A stretch of 64,000 nt of DNA from NCBI RefSeq assembly GCF_002155685.1, contig NZ_MUYK01000004.1, forward strand, positions 310,001-374,000. The letters are read 5' to 3'. Shown piece by piece: positions 43,673 to 53,631 of the stretch (position 1 is the first letter of the stretch; each line of letters begins with the position of its first letter). Under the pieces are notes generated by a model. The model had not been told where the DNA came from. It did no database searches and was given only the letters and a program-made list of their open reading frames with translations. This stretch comes from Erythrobacter colymbi (GTDB lineage Bacteria > Pseudomonadota > Alphaproteobacteria > Sphingomonadales > Sphingomonadaceae). Made by a program: the position numbers and the translations under genes.

Positions 43673-45508
43673 ATGACCAACAAGCTCGCTTTCAGCCTGG
43701 CGATGGCGCTTGCCGCTGCCGCCGCTCTGCCCGCCACCGCCGCAGAGGCCCAGACGCCCCCCGCCGCCACCGCGCAGAGCGAGGATCTGCGCCTCACCGC
43801 CTTCCTCGATGCGGAGTTCGCGGCCTATGTGAAGACCCAGCCCCAGCTCGCCACCCGCCTCGGCATCAAGGAGGGCGGCGACAAGTGGAACGACAATTCG
43901 GACGAGGCCGCCCGCGCCGAGCTCGCATGGCGCAAGGCCAGCGTCGCGCGGATGAAGGCGCAGTTCGACCGCGCGAAGCTCTCGCCCGAGGGCCAGGTCA
44001 ATTACGACATCTGGGCGCTCGAGGCGGATCGTGCGGAGATGTCTTTCGCCAACCGCATCTACCGCCCGCCGTTCTATTCGCGGCTCTATTCGGCGCACAG
44101 CCAGCTGCCCGATTTCCTGATCAACACCCACACGGTCGCCGATGTGACCGATCTGAAGAACTACATCGGACGCCTCAAGGGCCTGCCCGCCGTGCTCGAC
44201 CGCGCGCTGGAGCGGACGCAGGCGAGCCAGAAGGCCGGGATCAACCCGCCGCGCTTCCAGATCGAGACGATCATCGCGGGCAGCAAGCAGCTGACCTCGG
44301 GCGCGCCTTTCGGCGAGGGGCCTGACGCCGCGTTGTGGGCCGACGTAAAGGCCAAGACCGCCGGGCTCGTCACCGCCGGCAAGCTGACGCAGGCCGAGGC
44401 CGACACGCTGCTCGAAGAGGCGCGGCAGGCGGTGCTCGGCATCCAGCCCGCCTATGCCCGCGTGATCGCCTGGGCCGAGGCGAGCCTGCCCACCGCCCCC
44501 AGCGGCAAGGTCGGCGCGCTGACCCTGCCCGATGGCCTTGCCTATTACGAGAACGAGCTGAAGCTCGTCACCACCACCGATTACACCGCCGCCCAGATCC
44601 ACGAGATCGGCCGCAAGGAAGTCGCGCGGATCGAGGCCGAGCAGGATGCCCTCGCGCGGCAGGCAGGCCTTGCCGATCGCCACGCCTTCTATGCCGAGCG
44701 CGCGCGGCTCAACCCGCCGCGCCAGTATGACGATGCGGCGCGCAAGGAGTACCTCGACACCGCCAACGCCTTCGTCGCGCATACGCGTTCGCTGCTGGCG
44801 CCCTATTTCGGCACCCTGCCCGCCTACGGCATCGAAGTGGTGCGCGAGCCGGCCTTCTCCGAAGTCGCGGGCGGCGCGGCCCATGCCTCGGCGCCGAGCC
44901 CCGACGGCAAGCGCCCGGCGCGCACTTATGTGCACCTCGTCGGCACCGTCCCCGATCCGGCGGCGATGTACACGCTGATGTGCCACGAGGCGGTGCCCGG
45001 GCATAACATGCAGGGCGATATCCAGGTGCGCCAGCAGGGCGGGCCCAAGTTCCGCTCGGTCACCGGCTATGTCGCTTTCGGCGAGGGCTGGGCGCTCTAT
45101 GCCGAGAACCTGTGCAAGGAAATGAACGCCTTCCCCGACGTGGCAGCGGACTTCATGCGCCTCGATGCCGAGCTGTTCCGCGCGGCGCGGCTGGTGGTCG
45201 ACACCGGCATCCACGCGATGGGCTGGACCGAGGACGAGGCGGTCACCTACATGAACACCACCGGCCGCCAGCCGATCGAGCGCTCGCGCTCGGAAGTGCG
45301 GCGCTACATCACGCTCCCTGGGCAGGCGACCGGCTACAAGATCGGGATGCTCAAGATCATGGAGCTGCGCCAGCGGGCGGAGAGCAAGCTGGGGCCGAAG
45401 TTCGACATCAAGGGCTTCCACGACCTCCTGATCGCCAGCGGATCGCAGCCGCTTTCGATCCTCGAGCGCCGGGTGGACGAATGGATCGCCGCGCGCGCTG
45501 CGGCGTGA
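43673..45508 (+). CDS. DUF885 family exported metallopeptidase-like protein
   Basis: A 611-residue protein with a signal peptide (AMALAAAAALPATAAEAQ) and the DUF885 fold, which is related to M3/M32-type peptidases. The zinc motif is CHEAVPGHNMQ (HExxxGH), with the downstream AFGEGWALYAENLCKE giving the third ligand region. Probably a periplasmic carboxypeptidase-like enzyme; no substrate is proven for the family. Confidence 0.85.
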   Translation: MTNKLAFSLAMALAAAAALPATAAEAQTPPAATAQSEDLRLTAFLDAEFAAYVKTQPQLATRLGIKEGGDKWNDNSDEAARAELAWRKASVARMKAQFDRAKLSPEGQVNYDIWALEADRAEMSFANRIYRPPFYSRLYSAHSQLPDFLINTHTVADVTDLKNYIGRLKGLPAVLDRALERTQASQKAGINPPRFQIETIIAGSKQLTSGAPFGEGPDAALWADVKAKTAGLVTAGKLTQAEADTLLEEARQAVLGIQPAYARVIAWAEASLPTAPSGKVGALTLPDGLAYYENELKLVTTTDYTAAQIHEIGRKEVARIEAEQDALARQAGLADRHAFYAERARLNPPRQYDDAARKEYLDTANAFVAHTRSLLAPYFGTLPAYGIEVVREPAFSEVAGGAAHASAPSPDGKRPARTYVHLVGTVPDPAAMYTLMCHEAVPGHNMQGDIQVRQQGGPKFRSVTGYVAFGEGWALYAENLCKEMNAFPDVAADFMRLDAELFRAARLVVDTGIHAMGWTEDEAVTYMNTTGRQPIERSRSEVRRYITLPGQATGYKIGMLKIMELRQRAESKLGPKFDIKGFHDLLIASGSQPLSILERRVDEWIAARAAA

Positions 45509-45515
45509 TGTGAGG

Positions 45516-45544
45516 GCGGCGGGAGCGGCAAACGCTCCCGCCGC
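45516..45544. terminator. Perfect 12-bp stem between convergent genes
   Basis: GCGGCGGGAGCG (45516-45527) pairs perfectly with CGCTCCCGCCGC (45533-45544) around a GCAAA loop. It sits between the DUF885 gene and the convergent DUF3592 gene and may stop both, although no T-run is present. Confidence 0.55.
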
Positions 45545-45555
45545 ACCTCTCAGGA

Positions 45556-46011
45556 TCATCCGGAGGCCCTCGCACGGCGGCGGTTTGCGAGGGCGGAGAA
45601 CATCGCCTTCGCCTGTAGCCACAGGATCAGCAGCCCCATGCCGGCGGTGAGGGCGGGGGGCAGCAGGCGCGCGGCCCAGCTGTCGATCACCGCCCCCTCG
45701 GGCGCGGCCGGATCGTAGCGCACCGCGACCTCATCGCCCTCGGCATAGTCGGGCGGATTGCTGCCGATGGTGCTCACGAACCGCCGCACGGTGCCGCCCG
45801 CGTCGCGGAACACCACCACCGGGCGGTAGGTGGCCGAGCGGTTGGCCGAGCTCGACCGCTCGAGCGCGACCACCGTCCCTGTCGCCTCCACCGAGGGCCC
45901 CGAGAAGCCGGGGTCGCGGCTGACCATCCACCCGGCAATCGCCAGCAGGGCAATCGCGGCCGCGAAGAACGCCGCCGAGACGCAGCCGACCGCGGCGCGT
46001 GCCACCGCCAT
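45556..46011 (-). CDS. DUF3592 membrane protein
   Basis: A 151-residue protein with helices near residues 8-28 and 116-134 enclosing a soluble beta domain (VEATGTVVALERSSSANRSA, DYAEGDEVAVRYDPAAPEGA) typical of DUF3592. The function is unknown. It lies 10 bases behind the 1005-residue protein and is probably co-transcribed with it. Confidence 0.75.
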   Translation of the reverse strand: MAVARAAVGCVSAAFFAAAIALLAIAGWMVSRDPGFSGPSVEATGTVVALERSSSANRSATYRPVVVFRDAGGTVRRFVSTIGSNPPDYAEGDEVAVRYDPAAPEGAVIDSWAARLLPPALTAGMGLLILWLQAKAMFSALANRRRARASG

Positions 46012-46021
46012 CCGCCCGGCC

Positions 46022-49000
46022 CTACTTGATCTCGGGGCCGTTCTTGCGGAGCAGCCCGTCGGCCACCGCCTTCTTGAACTTCGGCGCGTAGCGCGTGGTC
46101 ACCTCGGCGATCACGCCGCTCGGCTTCAGTCCGGGGCTTAGCTGGAACAGCACGGTCGCCTTGCCGCCCATCTCGTCGGCGAGCCGCGCCACCTCGTAGC
46201 GGCACTGCACGTCGTAGCACTGCTGGTCGTAGGGCGCCTTGGTGCTCCCGATCCACTTGTCCTTCGCTGCGGCAATCTTGGTGTTGAGGCTGTCGAGCAC
46301 CGCCTGCATCGCTTCCTTGTCGGCGGCCGCCTCGCGGGACTGCCAGTCGAAGTCCTCGAGGATCACGCCGTTGGTCGGCGGCGGGACGGGGACGCCGGGG
46401 GGCATCAGTTTCTTGAACTCCATCTCCGCGCCGGTCCGGATGATCTTGATCGCGCCCTTGCACTTGGTATCGGCGCACTGACCCGTCCACTTGGGCTCGA
46501 ACTCGGCGCTGAAGCGGCGCAGATCGCCCTCGCGCTTCACCTTCTTGGCGAGCGCGCTGGCTTCGGCGAACTTGGTGGTGAAGAACGGGTCCTGGCTGAG
46601 CTTGCCGGCGTTCGGCCCCAACTGCTCGATCTTCTGCTTCATCACCCCTTCGTAGCCGACCCGGATGAAGCGAATCGCCTCCTCGCACTGGCCATCGCGG
46701 CACTGGGGCAGCCACACGCTCTCGAACTGGTTGGACCAGCGCGCCAGATCCTGCATCGCCAGCTTGCCGGGGTCGGGCGCGAAGGTGAAGTCACGCGAAC
46801 ACACGGTGCCCTCATGGCAGGCGAAGGTCACGCCGCCCGAGGGCAGCGAGATCGCGAGGCTCGGGAAGAAGATCGGCAGATCCCAGCTCTTCCCCCACAG
46901 CCCGATGTCGACGAACAGCCGTGCGGTGATCCCCGGCTCGACCGTCAGCTCGAGGTTGTAGACCGGGTCCTTGATGTCGAATTCGAGCGCACCTGTCTTC
47001 GCATCGGGGACCAGGTTGACCTTCTGCCCGCTGGTGGTGAGCTTCACGGGCTTCCCGCCATTGCGGTCGACAAGAGTGAACGACAGCTCGTTCGAGGTGA
47101 GGATGATGTTCGCCGCAGGGAACACCTGCGCCCCCGCGAAGCCGAAGTTGCCCTGCCCGCCGAGCAGGTCGACATCGTAGATGGTGATGTTTTCGACCAC
47201 CTTCTCTTTCGGGTTGGGCGGCATGAAGTTTCCACCCGCGAACTTGCCCTTGAGATACTTCGTGAAATCGAAATCGAGCGAGTAATTGACCGCCGCTGAC
47301 GGGATCAGCGGCAGATCATGACCAAAGCCCGCATGCGCGCCGAGCTGCGCGACGAATTCCTGCGCGTTGAACAGCTTGGACTCGGGTAGCCCCGACGCAA
47401 GGTATTGCGCGGCATTGCCGTCGAACACCTTGAACTTGGGCGTGACCGAGGCGCTGGAGCTGCCGTTGCCGGCGCTCACGTAATTGGCAGTGCCGGTCAG
47501 CTCGATCGGGAAGCGCAGGCCGAGGCCGTAATTGAAGCCCGCGAAGGCCTCGACGTAATAGGTCTTGGCGCAGCCGATCAGGCAGCGGTTGATGCGCTGT
47601 TCGACCCGCATCCGCCATTCGTATTCCCGCCCCAGCGTGAAGCCGGCGAGGAAATAGTTGGTGCCCAGATCATACTGGTTGCTGATTGCGGCAGGCGCGG
47701 GCGGCGGGGTGAGGCCGAGTTTGACCGCGGGCTTGGCGGTCTGCGCGACATCGTTGACGGGGATGTAGCTGACATCCTCCATCTTGGTCTCGCCCGAGTT
47801 GACGATTTCCGCCGACAGCCCGCCATCGTCGAGCCCGGAGAGGCGGGTGACCTCGGCCTCGCCCAGCGCGGCGACCAGCTCGGCGCGGCGGGCAGGGTCC
47901 TTGAGATCGGCGCGTAGCGTGGCGACGTCCTTCGCCAGCGTCGCGGCTTCCTCGGCCGCGCGGGTCTTGGCCTCGGCGATCGCGGCGGCGCGCATCGCCG
48001 GGTCGGCGATGTAATGCGCATCACCGGGGGTGGAGAAGGCCTTGTCGCGCGCGGCGTCCGTCATCGGGCTGGCGCAGCGCACACCGACCGCTTCGACCTT
48101 GGCGCGGCGGGCGGGGATCGTGCAGGTGCCCGGCAGCAGCGTGTAGTTCACGAAGCTGCGCACCAGGAGGCCGTTCGCGACCTTGGTCACCACCAGCGAG
48201 GTGGCGTTGACCTTGACCGCATCGGGCAGCTTCTGGAGCGCGATGCCCTGGTTGGCGACCGACTTGGGGTTGGCGAGCACGCGGCTCATGTCGACCTTGG
48301 TGGTGCCGAGCGTGATCTGCGGCTTGGTCTGGATGTCATTCAGCATCAAGGTCTGGGTCGGCCCCATCGTCTTGAGCTGGTCGGCCCAGCGCACCGGCGC
48401 CGCGAGCGCACGCTGCGGGCGGTAGGAGCCGGTCTGGAGCGCGATCTGTTCCGGCGCGCGCGGCGCGGCGACGCGGGTGGAGGGCAGGATCTCGTCCACC
48501 CCGCCGCGCACCGGATCACCCGGGCGCGAGGCGATCGAGGCGGTGTTGGCGTTCTGGCCGACAGTGTTGGCATTGACCCCGGGCGCGACCTTCGGCGGGC
48601 CGGAACTGACCGGTGTGGTCTTGGCGGCGGGCGAGGCGGTGGGCGTGGGCGTAGCGGTCGGCGTCGGGGTGGCCTTGGGCGCGCCGATGCGGATCGGGGC
48701 AGGGGTCGGGGTCGGCGTTGCCGTCGGGGCGGGGGCCGGGGTGCCCAGCCGGATCGGCGCAGGCCGCCCTGTCGCAGTCGGCGCCGGTGCCGGAGCGGGC
48801 GTCGGTGTCGCGGCGGGGGCAGGCGCGGGCGTGCCGAGGCGGATCGGCGCCGGCCTGCCGGTCGCGGTGGGGGTCGGCGTCGCGGTCGGCGAGGGCGACG
48901 GCGTCGGAGACGGGGTCGGCGTCCCCAGCCTGATCGGCGCGGGGCGTCCGGCGGGCGCGGTCTGCGCCCATGCGGCGGTGAGGCTGGTGGATGACGCCAA

Positions 49001-49039
49001 GGCAATCACGGCAAGGCGCAGGCCGGTCGAAGTCTTCAT
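46022..49039 (-). CDS. Large exported protein with Pro/Thr-rich repeats, function unknown
   Basis: A 1005-residue protein. A signal peptide (LAVIALASSTSLTAAWAQ) is followed by a low-complexity region (about residues 25-140) containing three copies of RPAPIRLGTP and a degenerate fourth (PIRIGAP), separated by Pro/Thr/Ala tracts. The remainder is a mostly beta-type body of some 850 residues (NVITIYDVDLLGGQGNF-like stretches) with two cysteine-bearing WLPQCRDGQCEEAIRFIRVG- and QCADTKCKGAIKII-type repeats near the end, then YDQQCYDVQCRYEVARLA. These three CxxxxC units look like a repeated C-terminal module. I recognise no family. It is divergent from the ECF sigma factor. Confidence 0.7.
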   Translation of the reverse strand: MKTSTGLRLAVIALASSTSLTAAWAQTAPAGRPAPIRLGTPTPSPTPSPSPTATPTPTATGRPAPIRLGTPAPAPAATPTPAPAPAPTATGRPAPIRLGTPAPAPTATPTPTPAPIRIGAPKATPTPTATPTPTASPAAKTTPVSSGPPKVAPGVNANTVGQNANTASIASRPGDPVRGGVDEILPSTRVAAPRAPEQIALQTGSYRPQRALAAPVRWADQLKTMGPTQTLMLNDIQTKPQITLGTTKVDMSRVLANPKSVANQGIALQKLPDAVKVNATSLVVTKVANGLLVRSFVNYTLLPGTCTIPARRAKVEAVGVRCASPMTDAARDKAFSTPGDAHYIADPAMRAAAIAEAKTRAAEEAATLAKDVATLRADLKDPARRAELVAALGEAEVTRLSGLDDGGLSAEIVNSGETKMEDVSYIPVNDVAQTAKPAVKLGLTPPPAPAAISNQYDLGTNYFLAGFTLGREYEWRMRVEQRINRCLIGCAKTYYVEAFAGFNYGLGLRFPIELTGTANYVSAGNGSSSASVTPKFKVFDGNAAQYLASGLPESKLFNAQEFVAQLGAHAGFGHDLPLIPSAAVNYSLDFDFTKYLKGKFAGGNFMPPNPKEKVVENITIYDVDLLGGQGNFGFAGAQVFPAANIILTSNELSFTLVDRNGGKPVKLTTSGQKVNLVPDAKTGALEFDIKDPVYNLELTVEPGITARLFVDIGLWGKSWDLPIFFPSLAISLPSGGVTFACHEGTVCSRDFTFAPDPGKLAMQDLARWSNQFESVWLPQCRDGQCEEAIRFIRVGYEGVMKQKIEQLGPNAGKLSQDPFFTTKFAEASALAKKVKREGDLRRFSAEFEPKWTGQCADTKCKGAIKIIRTGAEMEFKKLMPPGVPVPPPTNGVILEDFDWQSREAAADKEAMQAVLDSLNTKIAAAKDKWIGSTKAPYDQQCYDVQCRYEVARLADEMGGKATVLFQLSPGLKPSGVIAEVTTRYAPKFKKAVADGLLRKNGPEIK

Positions 49040-49055
49040 GATGATGTCCCCCAAT

Positions 49056-49088
49056 CAAAGGTCGTCATTGCCCTAGACGACACCTTTG
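49056..49088 (-). promoter_or_regulatory. Bulged inverted repeat before the 1005-residue protein
   Basis: CAAAGGTCGTC (49056-49066) pairs with GACGACACCTTTG (49076-49088) apart from a 2-base bulge. It lies 17-49 bases upstream of the start codon, just before the GGGGGA Shine-Dalgarno, so it could be an operator or a leader hairpin. Confidence 0.45.
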
Positions 49089-49185
49089 CGCCGATCCGGA
49101 CAGGGCGACTCCACATTTTTGCGCGACCCCACTGCGCGCTTGCTTACACGACCGGCGCAAGGCACACTCCTGTTGTTTTCCAGCG

Positions 49186-49772
49186 ATGCGGGGGGCGATG
49201 ACCTGGCGGGATGGGGCCGAGCGGGACGGGATGATGCGCGCGCCTTCCTCGGAAGCGCTGATCAGGCTGCTCTACGACGAATTGCACGAGATCGCCCGGC
49301 GCGAGCATCGCTGGGCGGGCAGCCCCGGCACGTTCCAGCCGACCGAGCTGATCGGGGAGGCCTATCTCAAGATCAAGGGCCGCGCCGACTGGCAGAGCAA
49401 GTCGCATTTCCTCGGCTGCGCGGCGACCGCGATGCGGCACGTTCTGGTCGATGCGGCGCGCGCGCGGCTGGCGGGCAAGCGCAAGGGCGAGCGGGCGAGT
49501 CTGACCGCCGCGATGGCGCATCTCGCCGCCGAGGATCACGCCGACGAACAGCTGGTGGCGCTCGGCGATGCGCTCGCCGATCTCGCCCGCCGCGATCCCG
49601 ATCTCGCGCGGTTGGTCGATTGCCGCTTCTTCGTCGGCCTGTCCGAGGCCGAGACCGCTGAGGTGCTCGGCATCACCGACCGCACGGTGCGGCGCTGGTG
49701 GGTGCGGGCGCGGGCGTGGATCCACGCGCAGATGGCCGAGGCGGCGGGAGACCTGCCGCCCCCGTCCGCCAC

Positions 49773-49776
<4 letters not shown>
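49186..49776 (+). CDS. ECF-family RNA polymerase sigma factor (TIGR02999/ECF43-like)
   Basis: A 196-residue sigma factor. Region 2 reads LLYDELHEIARREHRWAGSP, QPTELIGEAYLKIKG and HFLGCAATAMRHVLVDAARA; region 4 reads RLVDCRFFVGLSEAETAEVL, GITDRTVRRWWVRARAWIHA. The QPT motif (Thr53) and overall pattern match the group whose members in other bacteria are controlled by a neighbouring Ser/Thr kinase rather than an anti-sigma factor. Starts at 49198 or 49231 are possible. It converges on such a kinase with a 4-base overlap. Confidence 0.85.
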
Positions 49777-52181
<2,405 letters not shown>

Positions 52182-52234
52182 GTGTATCCCCCCTGCTCCG
52201 CACCATGCTTCGGCGCGGGCCTGTGCGTCAATCG

Positions 52235-52918
52235 TCAGCGCCCCGTGCCCCCGGGGGCGAGCTGCCAGCGGCCATCCTCGCTGCGATGCGTCGCCGCGCC
52301 ATCGGGCGAGAAGGCGATCTGCGCGTCGTCCGGCCCGGTCAGCATCAGGTCCATCCCTTCGAGATACCACCCGTCCATCCGCCCCAGCGCCGCGCTGCGG
52401 CAGCGGACGGGTGTGACGCTGCCACCGAGGTGCTGGCCGTCGACCCTGGCAGGCGGGCCGAAGCGCAGCACGCATGCGCTGCGACTTGCCTTGCCCGCGA
52501 TCCGCCACACCCCCGCCCACTCGCCCGGCTGGCGCAGGCGCGCAAAGCCGGGGATCGCGGGCACGAGGTAGAAGGCGGGCGCGGCCACCGAGGGGCTGGA
52601 GAGCACCGCGCCCTCGTCCTCCTCGAACGCCATCAGCACCGCGCCCCCCGCATCGCGCAGCTGCAACCCGTCGGCGAAGCTCCATGCGGCGGTGGCGGCG
52701 GCAGGCGAGCCTTCGCATCGCGCTGCCGCCGGCCACCCGCCGGAGACTTCGCCGCTCCCCAGCCTTACCGCGCAGGCTGGCGCGCCGTCCGCCGGCACGA
52801 TCTGCCATTCCCCCGCGAAGTCCTCCGCGATCGAGGCATCCGTGCCGTCGTCCTGCGCCCCCGCCGCGCTGCCGAGCGCCAGCAGGCCCGCCAGCAGCGC
52901 CGCGCGCAGGGTCGTCAC
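52235..52918 (-). CDS. Exported protein with two Inh/AprI-like domains
   Basis: A 227-residue protein starting with GTG (VTTLRAALLAGLLALGSAAG signal). Two tandem units follow: EDFAGEWQIVPADGAPACAV with ARCEGSPAAATAAWSFADGL, and AGVWRIAGKASRSACVLRFG with VRCRSAALGRMDGWYLEGMD. Each has a Trp near its start and a Cys pair, like the Inh inhibitor of serralysin-type proteases. The GTG overlaps the preceding lipoprotein stop (GTGA). No target protease is nearby. Confidence 0.6.
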   Translation of the reverse strand: MTTLRAALLAGLLALGSAAGAQDDGTDASIAEDFAGEWQIVPADGAPACAVRLGSGEVSGGWPAAARCEGSPAAATAAWSFADGLQLRDAGGAVLMAFEEDEGAVLSSPSVAAPAFYLVPAIPGFARLRQPGEWAGVWRIAGKASRSACVLRFGPPARVDGQHLGGSVTPVRCRSAALGRMDGWYLEGMDLMLTGPDDAQIAFSPDGAATHRSEDGRWQLAPGGTGR

Positions 52919-53454
52919 GGCGCGACCGCGCGCGCCACTGCCGTCGCCTGCTCGAGGCTCGCGTCCTTGCCGACCAGCGTCACCACCACCGAACGGCGCT
53001 CGTCGAAGAACACCTGGAGCGTTTTCGCCATCGGTGCCGCGCGCCACAGTGCCGCCTTGCCGAGGCCGGGGACATCCTCGGCCGGGTCCATCATGCCGTC
53101 GGCGGTGCGCGCCTTCTCGATCGCCTCGGGCGTCGCATCGTCGAACGGCGCCTCGCGGGTGAGCAGCACCGCCGTCGCCCCGCCCGCGCCGCTGTATTCG
53201 CACAGCGAGGTGGCGGCGGTCGCTTCGGTCATCGGGGTGGTGTTGGCGATCTTCGCGGTCTCGAAGCTCTGGCCGGTGATGCCGGAGAGCTTGCCGACAT
53301 CGAGCATGTCGCAGGCCCTGGTCGCATCCCAGCCGCTGGCGGCAGGCGCGGCGGCGCTGCCACCGCCCCCGCTCCCGCTCGCCGCACCGTCACCACCCCC
53401 GCCGCATCCGGCGAGGCCCGTCGCCAGCATCGCGGCGATCATCCATCGTGTCAT
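52915..53454 (-). CDS. Putative lipoprotein with Gly/Ser-rich linker
   Basis: A 179-residue protein. The lipobox is TGLAGC, followed by a Gly/Ser-rich linker. The mature part (AFDMLDVGKLSGITGQSFET-like, AATSLCEYSGAGGATAVLLT, KAALWRAAPMAKTLQVFFDE) has a mixed alpha/beta pattern reminiscent of DUF3558-type lipoproteins. GGGGGA lies before the ATG. It is coupled to the Inh-like gene. Confidence 0.65.
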   Translation of the reverse strand: MTRWMIAAMLATGLAGCGGGGDGAASGSGGGGSAAAPAASGWDATRACDMLDVGKLSGITGQSFETAKIANTTPMTEATAATSLCEYSGAGGATAVLLTREAPFDDATPEAIEKARTADGMMDPAEDVPGLGKAALWRAAPMAKTLQVFFDERRSVVVTLVGKDASLEQATAVARAVAP

Positions 53455-53547
53455 TATCGTTCCCCCATCGAAACGGCTCATCTGTCCGTCACAGGGCAAG
53501 ACGCGAAGGCGCGGCAAACCCGGACAGGGTGACGCGGGCGGGCGCAC

Positions 53548-53581
53548 AAAAAAGGCCCGCCATCCCGAAGGAAAGCGGGCC
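53548..53581 (-). terminator. Rho-independent terminator of the TonB receptor gene
   Basis: On the minus strand GGCCCGC...GCGGGCC (7-bp stem, 14-base loop) is followed by six T residues, 50 bases after the receptor stop codon. Confidence 0.75.
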
Positions 53582-53631
53582 GCGGCGGGACGGGCCGCAG
53601 ACGCGTGCGCCTGCGGCCGCTCCCCCTCGTG

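Noticed and set aside
43544..45622. A 692-codon open frame opposite the DUF885 gene
   Set aside because: The plus-strand gene has a signal peptide and HExxxGH motif; the opposite frame has no recognisable feature and crosses the hairpin between genes.
52235..53203. Single 322-codon frame for the Inh-like protein
   Set aside because: The first 95 codons overlap the lipoprotein gene in another frame; the GTG at 52918 gives a clean signal peptide and a GTGA coupling.
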